Origin: Vreelandella sp042466685
GTDB lineage: Bacteria; Pseudomonadota; Gammaproteobacteria; Pseudomonadales; Halomonadaceae
DNA: 64,000 nt
Assembly: GCF_042466685.1 (NCBI RefSeq)
Contig: NZ_CP170448.1
Location: forward strand, 1,550,001 to 1,614,000
Direction: 5' to 3'
In this document: positions 17,635-26,564 of the stretch, in pieces
Numbering within the stretch: the first letter of the stretch is position 1
Layout: the number at the start of each line of letters is the position of its first letter
Made by a program: the position numbers and the translations under genes
The notes under the pieces: generated by a model
Databases searched by the model: none
Told to the model about the DNA's origin: nothing
Seen by the model: only the letters and a program-made list of their open reading frames with translations

Positions 17635-18374
17635 ACCTCTCCTCCTGAGATTGAAATCGCCTGGCCATTAATCGCGCCGCTGTTAGGGCCGCATAGCCAT
17701 AGGGCAGTAGCGGTCACCTCGGCAGGTGTCACTAAGCGCCCGGTGGGGTTGGTAGATTCAAAATGAGAGGTCGCCTGTTCGGTGGACTGGCCGGTTTTGG
17801 CCACAATGTTGTCGACGCTGGCGGCCAGTAAGGGGGTGTCGGTGAAACCAGGGCAGAGCGCATTGACGGTAATATTGCGTGTGGCTGTCTCGGCCGCCAG
17901 CGAACGAACCAACCCCACCACTCCATGCTTAGCCGCGCAGTAAGCGCCCACATAGGCGTAGCCTTTAAGCCCCGCGGTGGAGGCCACGGCGATCAGCCGT
18001 CCGCCCTCGTTCAACTGCTTTAAGCCTTCACGCAGGGTTAGAAATACACCGCTTAAATTAACGTTGAGCATGCGCTGCCACTGCTCAAACGAGGTCTTGG
18101 CAAAAGGCGCGCTCTCTGCGGCGCCTGCGTTGGCGATGACGATATCGACCCTGCCCATTCTTTCGAACAGCGCCACCATGGCGGCCTCATCGGTAACGTC
18201 GACCACGGCGAAATCAAGCTGACGGTGCTGATCTGCCACCGCTTGAAGGGCAGCTTCCCGGCGACCGGTAATCGTGACCTTGGCGCCTGCTTCGGCAAAG
18301 GCCATGGCCATATCGGCACCGATACCGCTGCCACCGCCGGTAATCACCACGCGCTTATCTGTGAGCTGCGTCAT
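17631..18374 (-). CDS. Short-chain dehydrogenase (3-hydroxyacyl-CoA dehydrogenase-like)
   Basis: A 247-residue classical SDR: nucleotide-binding TGGGSGIGADMA, NAGAAES, active-site YCAAKHG (Tyr-x-x-x-Lys) and NALCPGFTDTPLL. The start ATG 18374 overlaps the monooxygenase stop (ATGA). A probable role is oxidation of a 3-hydroxyacyl-CoA intermediate, as in the beta-oxidation-like part of the 2-aminobenzoyl-CoA route. The substrate is inferred from the operon. Confidence 0.88.
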   Translation of the reverse strand: MTQLTDKRVVITGGGSGIGADMAMAFAEAGAKVTITGRREAALQAVADQHRQLDFAVVDVTDEAAMVALFERMGRVDIVIANAGAAESAPFAKTSFEQWQRMLNVNLSGVFLTLREGLKQLNEGGRLIAVASTAGLKGYAYVGAYCAAKHGVVGLVRSLAAETATRNITVNALCPGFTDTPLLAASVDNIVAKTGQSTEQATSHFESTNPTGRLVTPAEVTATALWLCGPNSGAINGQAISISGGEV

Positions 18375-20656
18375 ACCCACCCCTCGCCACGTTCAGCCAG
18401 GCGCTGCAACTGATCCGCGCCTGCCCGGTAGGGCGCAGGCCACTCTACCTCACGATCACCCAAGCCTGCGGCAACGTGCAGCGTCCAGTAAGGGTCAGCC
18501 AGGTGGGGGCGGGCAATGCAGACCAAGTCAGCGCGCCCAGCCATTAGAATCGAGTTCACATGGTCGGCTTGATAGATATTGCCCACCGCCATGGTGGCAA
18601 TCGCTGCTTCGTTACGGATCCGGTCAGAGAAGGGCGTTTGGAACATGCGCCCATACACCGGTTTGGCCTGGGTGGAGGTTTGCCCGGCAGAGACATCTAC
18701 AATATCTACCTCTGCTTTACGCAGTCGTTTGGCGATCTCCACCGCATCGTCGGGGGTGATGCCTTCATCGCCGCACCAGTCGTTGGCAGAAATACGCACC
18801 GAAAGCGGTTTGTGGGCGGGCCAAACCCGGCGTACGGCATTGATCACTTCAAGCGGGTAGCGCAGCCGGTTCTCCAGCGAGCCACCATACTCATCGTCAC
18901 GGTGGTTGGACAGGGGGGTAATAAACGATGAGAGCAGGTAACCGTGGGCGGCGTGAATCTCGATCATATCGAAGCCTGCACGGTCGGCCATCTGCGCCGC
19001 CCTGACAAATTCATCGCGGACACGATCCATATCGCGCCGATCCATGGCCTTGGGCACTTGATTGCGTGCTGACCAGGGCATATCAGAGGCTGCCATTATC
19101 GGCCAGTTGCCCTCGGCAAGGGGGGCGTCCATCTCCTGCCAGCCCAGCTGGGTAGAGCCCTTTGCGCCGGAGTGGCCGATTTGGGCGCACAGCTTGGCGT
19201 TGGTTTCCGTATGCACGAAATCACATAGCCGCTTCCAGGCTGCTTCATGCTCTGGAGCGTACAGTCCTGGGCAACCGGGGGTGATCCGCCCAGTGGGACT
19301 CACGCAGGTCATTTCGGTATACACCAGTCCTGCGCCGCCTTTGGCCCGCTCGGCGTAGTGGCTAAAGTGCCAATCGGTAGGGCAGCCATCCACGGCTTTA
19401 TACTGCGCCATAGGCGAGACCACCACGCGATTAACCAGCGTCATATCGCGCAGTTGATAAGGGGCAAACATGGGTGCGCGGGCGCTGCCCGAATTACCCG
19501 CCTGGGTTTGGAACCAGCGCTCGGCGCTCTCCAGCCACGCTGGGTCGCGCACCCGTAAGTTTTCGTGGCTAATGCGCTGGGAGCGGGTGAGTAAGGAGTA
19601 GTTAAACTGCACCGGATCGAGATCCAGGTAGCGCTCCACCTGCTCAAACCACTCAGTGGAGTTGCGCGCCGCCGACTGTAAACGTAGCACTTCGAAACGG
19701 CGATCCTGTTCGTAGCGGGCGATGGCGGCTTCCATGCTGGATTCACTATGTAGGACGTTAGCCAGCGAGATTGCGCTTTCCAGGGCGAGTTTGGAGCCCG
19801 AACCAATAGAGAAGTGGGCGGTAGCGGCAGCATCGCCCATCAGCACTACATTCTCATAGCTCCAGCGCTCGCAAAGCACTCGTGGAAAGTTGATCCACGC
19901 CGAGCCGCGAATGTGGTTGGCGTTGGTCATCAAGGCATGACCATCCAGATGCTTGGAAAAGATGCGCTCGCAAACCGTGATTGATTCCTGTTGGTTCATT
20001 TCGCCAAAGCCAAACGCCTGCCAGGTGGCCTCACTGCACTCGACGATAAAGGTCGCCGTATCCTTATCGAACTGATACGCATGAGCCCACACCCAGCCGT
20101 GCTCAGTCTTCTCGAAAATAAAGGTAAAGGCGTCGTTGAAAGTCTGGTGTGTGCCTAGCCAAACGAACTTGCATGCACGCACGTCAATATCGGGTTTGAA
20201 GTGTTCGGCATAGGTTTGGCGGGTGCGGGAGTTGAGCCCATCGGCGGCCAGTACCAGGTCATACTCATGTCGGTACTGCTCAATGGAGGCTTCCGTTATA
20301 TCGGTTTCAAAGCGCATCTCGACGCCCAGCTCGCGCGCGCGCTCCTGTAGCAGAATCAGCAGTTGGCGGCGGCCAATGCCGCAGAAGCCGTGGCCGGTAG
20401 AGACCGTCTTTACGCCTTTATGAACAACGGCAATGTCATCCCAATAGGCGAAATGCTCACGAATACGCTCTGCACTGACCGGGTCGTTGGCTGCCAGGTT
20501 GTCGAGAGTCTCGTCTGACAGCACCACGCCCCAGCCGAAGGTGTCGTCTGCACGGTTGCGCTCAATCACCACCATCTCGTGGGAAGGGTCGTGTAGCTTC
20601 ATGCTGATGGCAAAATAGAGGCCGGCAGGCCCTCCACCCAGGCAGGCGATTCTCAT
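18371..20656 (-). CDS. abmA: Two-domain anthraniloyl-CoA monooxygenase/reductase-type flavoenzyme
   Basis: About 761 residues. The N-terminal half (1-370) is a flavin monooxygenase: GGGPAGLYFAISMK FAD motif, VVLSDETLDN, and LMGDAAATAHFSIGSG. The C-terminal half (375-761) is an Old Yellow Enzyme-type barrel: APYQLRDMTLVNRVVVSPM, CAQIGHSGAKG, FDMIEIHAAHGYLLSSFITPLSNHR and YGGSLENR. This fusion is characteristic of 2-aminobenzoyl-CoA monooxygenase/reductase, which hydroxylates and then reduces the ring of anthraniloyl-CoA; salicylyl-CoA 5-hydroxylase homologues are related. ATG 20656 has GGAGA upstream, and a longer frame lacks the FAD motif at its start. It is the first gene of the operon. Confidence 0.92.
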   Translation of the reverse strand: MRIACLGGGPAGLYFAISMKLHDPSHEMVVIERNRADDTFGWGVVLSDETLDNLAANDPVSAERIREHFAYWDDIAVVHKGVKTVSTGHGFCGIGRRQLLILLQERARELGVEMRFETDITEASIEQYRHEYDLVLAADGLNSRTRQTYAEHFKPDIDVRACKFVWLGTHQTFNDAFTFIFEKTEHGWVWAHAYQFDKDTATFIVECSEATWQAFGFGEMNQQESITVCERIFSKHLDGHALMTNANHIRGSAWINFPRVLCERWSYENVVLMGDAAATAHFSIGSGSKLALESAISLANVLHSESSMEAAIARYEQDRRFEVLRLQSAARNSTEWFEQVERYLDLDPVQFNYSLLTRSQRISHENLRVRDPAWLESAERWFQTQAGNSGSARAPMFAPYQLRDMTLVNRVVVSPMAQYKAVDGCPTDWHFSHYAERAKGGAGLVYTEMTCVSPTGRITPGCPGLYAPEHEAAWKRLCDFVHTETNAKLCAQIGHSGAKGSTQLGWQEMDAPLAEGNWPIMAASDMPWSARNQVPKAMDRRDMDRVRDEFVRAAQMADRAGFDMIEIHAAHGYLLSSFITPLSNHRDDEYGGSLENRLRYPLEVINAVRRVWPAHKPLSVRISANDWCGDEGITPDDAVEIAKRLRKAEVDIVDVSAGQTSTQAKPVYGRMFQTPFSDRIRNEAAIATMAVGNIYQADHVNSILMAGRADLVCIARPHLADPYWTLHVAAGLGDREVEWPAPYRAGADQLQRLAERGEGWV

Positions 20657-21046
20657 TATTGTTCTCCACGGGAAAATACACTCTTTTCTGAAGATAGGTG
20701 AGGTATCTATTAAATTCAAGCTTAAAATGTTTAAGTTTAAAATAAATTATCAGAGGCCTTTTCGGGCTGTCGTCGCCTTTACTCACAGCGGCTATCAGAA
20801 GAAATGAACATAAATATAATTAAATTGATTGAGTCGCTCGCCGCCGGAGGTCAGTGTTTATGCGGCGTCCTCAAAGGCGCTATGAGCGGCGAATGATAAG
20901 TACCAAAGAAACCGTACCCGCTGGGATTGACAGAGGTAGGAGGAGGCGCGAACCTAGGCCTATTGTTGTTTTAAGCGGCTAAACAAGTCGAAAGTTGCGC
21001 AGTTAATGTTGCGTAGTCAAAAGGTGAGTTTTAAGGAGAAAGCCCC
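20657..21046. other. Divergent promoter region between aromatic operon and rsd
   Basis: 390 bp without a gene. The left part is AT-rich and holds the operon promoter, with GATAAT (reading leftward, 20751-20746) as a possible -10 box and no good -35. The right part has a GC-rich imperfect hairpin (cgccgc...gcggcg, about 20838-20895) and ends in the rsd ribosome-binding site AAGGAG. No small ORF with a ribosome-binding site was found. Confidence 0.6.
20718..20738. promoter_or_regulatory. Candidate MarR operator
   Basis: AAGCTTAAA-ATG-TTTAAGTTT: two nine-base halves, inverted with a single mismatch around a three-base centre. It lies 62 bp upstream of the monooxygenase start and just downstream of the possible -10 box, a position where binding would block transcription. 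Size and symmetry suit a MarR dimer. Confidence 0.5.
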
Positions 21047-21535
21047 ATGCTCGAAGATTGCAAAAATGCCCTGGAGCGCTGGGGTGGCGTGCACACGTTG
21101 ATCGACCGCTGGCTGGATCAGCGTCGTCAGCTATTGATTAGCTTTATCGAGCTAAAGGAAGCGTGCGATGCTGAGCTGGAAGCCGTTAGCAAAGCGCCTA
21201 TCGATACCTTCAGTGAAAAGTTAATGGACTACATCAGCGCAGGCCACTTTGAGATTTATCCCCAGCTGTCGGAAGAGGCGAAAGCCTTTGAGGATGAAAG
21301 CGCGCTGGCGATCGCGGCTAAACTGCTTGAGCGTTTAGAAATGTCCACCGAGATGGTGCTGGAGTTTGATACCGATTTTGGCTCCACGCTCAGCTGCGAG
21401 CAAAATATCGCCCGGCTGCCTGCCTGGATCGACCGCTTAGCCCGCGGCCTTACCGAACGCTTTGCGCTGGAAGACCAGTTGATTGCACGTCTACACGCCG
21501 CTCACAGCCCGCAGCACATTAAATCCCCCGCATAG
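21047..21535 (+). CDS. rsd: Rsd/AlgQ family anti-sigma-70 factor
   Basis: A 162-residue all-helical Rsd/AlgQ protein: MLEDCKNALERWGGVHTLIDRWLDQRRQLL, FSEKLMDYISAGHFEIY and LTERFALEDQLI. Rsd binds the housekeeping sigma factor in stationary phase and favours alternative sigma factors; AlgQ of Pseudomonas also affects alginate and siderophore genes. AAGGAG precedes the start by a normal distance. A terminator follows. Confidence 0.93.
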   Translation: MLEDCKNALERWGGVHTLIDRWLDQRRQLLISFIELKEACDAELEAVSKAPIDTFSEKLMDYISAGHFEIYPQLSEEAKAFEDESALAIAAKLLERLEMSTEMVLEFDTDFGSTLSCEQNIARLPAWIDRLARGLTERFALEDQLIARLHAAHSPQHIKSPA

Positions 21536-21548
21536 ACCTTACGAACCA

Positions 21549-21570
21549 GGCGCCGCTAGACGGCGCTTTT
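21549..21570 (+). terminator. rsd terminator
   Basis: GCGCCG, loop CTAGA, CGGCGC and TTTT, 14 bases after the rsd stop codon. Confidence 0.7.
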
Positions 21571-21591
21571 GCCCTTGATGATGGACCCAAT

Positions 21592-22020
21592 CCCCGGCAC
21601 CGCTTCGCGCTGCTTTCGCGGGTGCGCTGACGCTTACGCCGCGCTACGAAAACCCATCGATCCAGCTTCGTACGCATCCCGTAGCGCGTGGTAACGAATC
21701 TCGCGAGGCACGAGCGAATGAGGCTCCCGCGGGAGGCATCGGCACGACGCCCAGTGGCAATGCACCAACCCCCGGCACCGCTGCGCGCTGCTCCCGCGGG
21801 TGCGCTGACGCTTACGCCGCGCTACGAAAACCCATCGATCCAGCTTCGTACGCATCCCGTAGCGCGTGGTAACGAATCTCGCGAGGCACGAGCGAATGAG
21901 GCACCCGCGGGAGGTGTCGGTACGACGCCCAGTGGCACTGCAGCCAAACCCCGGCACCGCTGCGCGCTGCTCCCGCGGGTGCGCCTTAGGCTTACCACGC
22001 GCTACTAAATCCTGCGTGCA
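21592..22020. repeat. Halomonas-type repeat R2, tandem 178-bp units
   Basis: Two full units and a partial third; the shared word ccccggcacc begins at 21592, 21770 and 21949, giving periods of 178 and 179. The orientation is opposite to R1. Each unit contains cgctgcgcgctgc, cgcgggtgcgctgacgctta, gtagcgcgtggtaacg and cgcgaggcacgagcgaatga. It occupies the space between rsd and the convergent RND operon and has no credible protein. Confidence 0.85.
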
Positions 22021-22049
22021 CATAAATCGACGGATGCCCAAGAATCGAT

Positions 22050-22133
22050 TCACACCTCACACCTCACACCTCACACCTCACACCTCACACCTCACACCTC
22101 ACACCTCACACCTCACACCTCACACCTCACCCT
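22050..22133. repeat. Heptanucleotide tandem repeat (TCACACC)n
   Basis: About eleven and a half perfect copies of TCACACC, ending in a degenerate CCTTCACC against the RND stop codon. In the RND reading direction the tract is (GGTGTGA)n directly after the gene. The same style of seven-base units occurs in the kps operon at 56.3, 58.3-58.7 and 60.2 kb. Confidence 0.95.
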
Positions 22134-25100
22134 TCACCTATCACGCCGTAACTTCCCGCCTATCACCAACATACAAGGGGTAAGCAGCAGCGTAAGCGCG
22201 GTGGCGAAGGTGAGCCCGCCAGCGATGGCGCTCGACATCTGTGTCCACCACTGGGCGGAGGGGGCATTAAAGCCCAGGGCAGGGGTGAAGAGGTCGACAT
22301 TGATCCCCAGTACCATCGGCATCAACCCCAGCACCGTGGTAATCGCTGTAAGCAGCACCGGGCGCAGGCGCAAACAGCCTGCTTCAAGCGCGGCCTCGCC
22401 GGGTGTCATACCCTGGCCGCGCAGCTCGTTGTAGGTATCGATCAACACGATATTGTTATTGACCACAATGCCCGCCAGGGCAATCACGCCCATGCCCACC
22501 ATCACAATGCCGAAAGCCTGACCGGTAATCAGCAGCCCCATCAAAACCCCCGCGGTGGAGAACACTATCGCCGAGAGCACCAAGCCCGCCTGATAGAAGC
22601 TATTGAACTGCGTGACCAGAATCAGCGCCATCAAGCCGATAGCAATCAAGAACGCGCTAGCCAAGAACTGCATCGACTCCTGCTGATCCTCCTGCTCACC
22701 CGCCACATTGACCATTAGACCGTCAGGCAGGCTGTCGCTCCCCGCCGCCATCAGGGCGCCGAGGCGCTCATCGGCGAGGTAGCCGGGGGCAAGGTCTGCA
22801 TCAATAGTAATCGCCCGGCGGCCATCGATACGGTTAAGAGTGCCCACCTTGGGCGCCGGTTCAAGCGTCACAAAATGCGATATCGGTACCTGACCCCGCT
22901 GGGTATTGATGGTCAACCGCTCAAGCTGATCCAGCGAGCGCCAATTTTCTGGGAGACGCACGCGGATATCCACTTCATCGCTCACTTCCGGCGGGCGATA
23001 GCTCGCCACCTGAAGGCCGGTGGTGAGCAGTTGTACTGCGCTACCAATGGTCGTCACATCGGTGCCCATGCGCGCCGCGGCTTCACGATCCACGTTAACC
23101 CGCCACTCCACGCCTGGCAGGCTGCGGTTATCCTGAATATCAGTAAAGCCGCCCAGCTCGCGCATCAGTTGGGTTAGCTGGTTCACGCCCGCATCGGCGA
23201 CGTCGGGGTTAGTGGCGCTCACTTCGAGCACGATCGGCTTACCGCCACCGGGGCCCATCTCCTGCTCCTGAAACTCCAGCGTGATGCCGGGGATATCCCC
23301 TGCGCGCTCGGCCATATCGTCCAAAATGGCCTGGGCAGGGCGGCGCTCATGCCAGTCGATAAACTGGAACTGCAGCATGCCAATCACATCGTTACCCATC
23401 TGCTCGTTAGGCACGGCAAAGGAGCGAGCATACAGCGCCCGCACTTCGCTCATGCCAGACAGTTTGGCTTCTACTCGCTGCACGATGGCATCCGTCTCCA
23501 CGGCGGAAAAGTCGCCCCGGGCACGCACCAATACTTGAGCGCTATCGGGCTCCACATTAGGGAAAAAGTCGACGCCATGATTGAAACGGGCATAGCCGGT
23601 ATACAGCAGTGCCATTAGCAGTACTGTCACCAGCAGAACCCAGGCCGGGTGCATCAGTAGCCGTGCCAGCAGGTGACGATAGCCGCGACCAAAGGCAGTC
23701 GTGGCATCGTCATGATGGGCATTTGATTGCTTGGCATCGCTGCGGGTAAACAAGCGCCCCAGCGTGGGCAAAAACACCAGCGCCATGGCAAGCGACGCTA
23801 GCAGGCACAGAATGACCGTGGCCGGCAGGTACTTCATAAACTGGCCGACCACGCCGGGCCAGAACAGCAGAGGAATAAACACCGCCAGCGTAGTGGCCGT
23901 CGAGGCAATGACGGGCCAGCTCATGCGGGAGGCGGCGTTAAGCCAAGCTTCGTGGGACGTTTGACCATCCCGCAAATGGCGATCGGCCAGTTCACTGACC
24001 ACGATGGCACCGTCAACCAGCATGCCCGCCACCAGAATCAGCGCAAACAACACCACAATATTGAGCGTAAAGCCAAATGCCCACACCAGCAGGATACCGG
24101 TTAAAAAGGCCCCAGGAATGGTCAGCCCCACCAGCAGCGCCATGCGCCAGCCCATCACCGCAACCACCACAATCAGCACCAGCACCACGGCGGTCAGTAC
24201 GTTGTTGAGTAGCTCAGAGAGCATATTCTCAACGGTGGTCGACTCATCCAGAATGGTCGTGAAGCGGAGCTGCTCAGGGAGCAAGTCATCAGCTTCCGCC
24301 AAGCGCTCACGGACAGCGCCAATGGTGGCGATGATATTGGCACCAGCACGCTTGGAAATTTCCAGCACCACCGCTGGCTGGCCATCAATGCGGGCAAAGC
24401 CCTCCGGCTCTTTATAGGTGGGGTGAATCCAAGCCACATCGCCAAAGGTGACCACGCGATCCTCATCCACCTTGACCGGCATGTTCATGACGTCTTCAAG
24501 GGACTCAATAATGCCGGGGACTTTTAACGCCAGGCGTCCGGCGCCAGTATCCAGACTGCCTGCGGCTACCAAGCGGTTATTGCGTGATACCTGATTAAAC
24601 AGCGCGTCAAAATCGACGCCATAGCTCTCCAGCACCAGCGGATCAACGACAATTTCCAGCAGGTCTTCCCGCTCACCGGCAATGTCGACTTCCAGCACAT
24701 CGGCGATGCCCTCGATCTCCTCCTGCAAGCGTCGGGCAATGGTCATGCGTTCACGGGTATCCAATTGTCCGGAGAGGCCAATAGTCAATACCGGAAATTC
24801 CGAGACGTTGACCTCCATTACGCGGGGCTCATCGGCTTCCGAAGGCAGCTCACTGCGGGCAATATCCACCCGGTCACGGACGTCGGTTAGCGCGGTATCC
24901 GGATCAAAGCCAGGGTCGAATTCCAGCGTGATCGAGCCATGCCCCTCGCTGGATTGGGCGGTAAATTTACGCAGCCCCTCAATACCGCGCAGTTCCTGCT
25001 CCATGGGGCGGATCAATAGCCGCTCGCCATCCTCGGGGCTAACGCCCTCCAGCGACAGCGAGACATAAATCATCGGGATGGTGACGTCGGGGTTGGCCTC

Positions 25101-25205
25101 TTTAGGAATCATCTGCCAGGCGGCGATACCCGCCAGTAGCAGGCTTACCAACAGCAGTAACGTCGTACGGGTATGGGCTAGCGCCGCATTAATCAACTGG
25201 CGCAT
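22134..25205 (-). CDS. RND-family efflux transporter permease
   Basis: A 1023-residue AcrB-type inner-membrane pump. N-terminal QLINAALAHTRTTLLLLVSLLLAGIAAWQMIPKEANPDV and long periplasmic porter loops alternate with two sets of helices (GMLVDGAIVVSELADRHLRDG and GIVVNNNIVLIDTYNELRGQGM). The latter is the conserved helix-4/helix-10 region that carries proton-relay acids. EANPDVTIP places it in the less-characterised HAE-type branch close to metal/solvent pumps. It overlaps the adaptor gene by 17 bases. No TolC-like gene is adjacent. Substrate unknown. Confidence 0.93.
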   Translation of the reverse strand: MRQLINAALAHTRTTLLLLVSLLLAGIAAWQMIPKEANPDVTIPMIYVSLSLEGVSPEDGERLLIRPMEQELRGIEGLRKFTAQSSEGHGSITLEFDPGFDPDTALTDVRDRVDIARSELPSEADEPRVMEVNVSEFPVLTIGLSGQLDTRERMTIARRLQEEIEGIADVLEVDIAGEREDLLEIVVDPLVLESYGVDFDALFNQVSRNNRLVAAGSLDTGAGRLALKVPGIIESLEDVMNMPVKVDEDRVVTFGDVAWIHPTYKEPEGFARIDGQPAVVLEISKRAGANIIATIGAVRERLAEADDLLPEQLRFTTILDESTTVENMLSELLNNVLTAVVLVLIVVVAVMGWRMALLVGLTIPGAFLTGILLVWAFGFTLNIVVLFALILVAGMLVDGAIVVSELADRHLRDGQTSHEAWLNAASRMSWPVIASTATTLAVFIPLLFWPGVVGQFMKYLPATVILCLLASLAMALVFLPTLGRLFTRSDAKQSNAHHDDATTAFGRGYRHLLARLLMHPAWVLLVTVLLMALLYTGYARFNHGVDFFPNVEPDSAQVLVRARGDFSAVETDAIVQRVEAKLSGMSEVRALYARSFAVPNEQMGNDVIGMLQFQFIDWHERRPAQAILDDMAERAGDIPGITLEFQEQEMGPGGGKPIVLEVSATNPDVADAGVNQLTQLMRELGGFTDIQDNRSLPGVEWRVNVDREAAARMGTDVTTIGSAVQLLTTGLQVASYRPPEVSDEVDIRVRLPENWRSLDQLERLTINTQRGQVPISHFVTLEPAPKVGTLNRIDGRRAITIDADLAPGYLADERLGALMAAGSDSLPDGLMVNVAGEQEDQQESMQFLASAFLIAIGLMALILVTQFNSFYQAGLVLSAIVFSTAGVLMGLLITGQAFGIVMVGMGVIALAGIVVNNNIVLIDTYNELRGQGMTPGEAALEAGCLRLRPVLLTAITTVLGLMPMVLGINVDLFTPALGFNAPSAQWWTQMSSAIAGGLTFATALTLLLTPCMLVIGGKLRRDR

Positions 25206-26307
25206 GAACGCTATCCTGTTCCGCCGGCTGCGAAATGATGGCTTCCTCCACGGGCACCGGTGTGACCGTTTCGCCGGTGTCTACCATACCGGCACCCAGC
25301 GTAATCAAACGCAACGGATCAGGCAGGCCGGTGACATAGGCGCGTTGGATATCGGCGCTAACGAGTTCAACAGCGGTCTGCTGTACCTGATCATTATCAT
25401 CCAGATGCTTGACCGCCAGCTCTCCTTCGCTGTTCAAGCTCAGCAGCGCGGGCGAAAGGGTATGCACCTGACGGGGCGGCAGGGTAATGGTCAATTCAGC
25501 GCTGCCGCCCGCCAAGCGTTTACTGGCGGGGTTAGCCAGCGTGGCTTCTATATAGAAGCTACGCGTTGCCTCTTCGGCGCGGTGGCTGATAAAGGTCAGC
25601 TCGCCCTCTAAATGGTCACCATTCAGCAGCCGGGCGGTCACTGGCAAGCCCACGCTTAAATCACCCACCTGCTGCTGAGAGACCCAGGCGGCACCTTTCA
25701 GACGTCGGTCATCCACCAACTGCCCCCACTCTTCGCCGGGCTGTAGTAGATCGCCTAGCTCCACCTGAACGCGGTTTAGTACGCCATCAAATGGCGCGGT
25801 GGGGCGGCTGTCGTCCAGTTGCTTCTGCAGTCGTGCCACCGAAGCGGCGCTGGCGCTTAGGGCACTCTGCAGGCGCAGTAGCTCCGGCTGGGAGATCAGT
25901 TCCCGCTGGCGCAGATTGCGCGCCCCGGCATACTCCGCCTCGGCCACCGCCAGCTCATCGCGGGCCTGCTGCAACTGCTCGGGTAGGGCGTCGTTATCCA
26001 GCACCAGCAGCGTATCACCTGCATTCACACGGCTGCCTTGGGCGACAGGCTTCTCCGCCACAAAGCCCGCTACATTGGCGCGCAGGGTGGTTTCGCGCTC
26101 TGCCGTCAGTTGGCCCTGGACAATTTGCTGAGGAATAAACGGGGTGCTCTGCTGTACGACAATTTCTACCCGCGAGCCTGCTTCGTTACTTGTCTGGGCG
26201 TCTGGGGGTGTCGTTTGAAAGCGCTGAAAATTGCCAAAAGCGAGCCATATCACCAGTGCCAGCACCAGCAGGCTAGCCAAGGCATAAGAGAACGGGATTC
26301 TTCGCAT
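25189..26307 (-). CDS. RND periplasmic adaptor (membrane fusion protein)
   Basis: A 372-residue HlyD/AcrA-type adaptor. An N-terminal membrane anchor (YALASLLVLALVIWLAFGNF) is followed by a lipoyl-type half (TLRANVAGFVAEKPVAQGSRVNAGDTLLVLD), an alpha-helical hairpin (about 105-165), the second lipoyl half (APFDGVLNRVQVELGDLLQPGEEWG) and beta-barrel domains. It links the RND pump to an outer-membrane channel. It is the first gene of the two-gene operon. Confidence 0.92.
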   Translation of the reverse strand: MRRIPFSYALASLLVLALVIWLAFGNFQRFQTTPPDAQTSNEAGSRVEIVVQQSTPFIPQQIVQGQLTAERETTLRANVAGFVAEKPVAQGSRVNAGDTLLVLDNDALPEQLQQARDELAVAEAEYAGARNLRQRELISQPELLRLQSALSASAASVARLQKQLDDSRPTAPFDGVLNRVQVELGDLLQPGEEWGQLVDDRRLKGAAWVSQQQVGDLSVGLPVTARLLNGDHLEGELTFISHRAEEATRSFYIEATLANPASKRLAGGSAELTITLPPRQVHTLSPALLSLNSEGELAVKHLDDNDQVQQTAVELVSADIQRAYVTGLPDPLRLITLGAGMVDTGETVTPVPVEEAIISQPAEQDSVHAPVD

Positions 26308-26564
26308 GGAGCGTCCGTGTCCTTAGCAAAACAAGAAAAGGAGGGCATAAAACCGAAGATACCATAGCGCAACTCGACCTTTTCAGCGAGTCGGACGCTA
26401 TTGGGTGGACAGTACGCGGCTCACAGGGGGGTGCGTTAAATAGCAAGTAGTCTCATGTCTGATTGAGTTTTTGCCCGGCTGGGCATACCATCTTTGCGTC
26501 TTGAGTTCTGTTAAGCCACCCTCAGGCGAGAACCATCCCTAGGCGAACCAATCAAGGAGCAATG

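Noticed and set aside
18371..20656. Reading the two-domain flavoenzyme as two genes fused by a sequencing error
   Set aside because: The frame is continuous, and this fusion is a known architecture for 2-aminobenzoyl-CoA monooxygenase/reductase.
22050..22133. Heptamer array as a CRISPR or iteron origin
   Set aside because: There are no spacers between units and no cas or replication genes; the unit is seven bases and perfectly contiguous.
21634..22183. Three open frames across the tandem repeat and heptamer tract
   Set aside because: They translate repeat units (internally repeated peptides such as LARHERMR) with no start signal; the period is not a multiple of three throughout.
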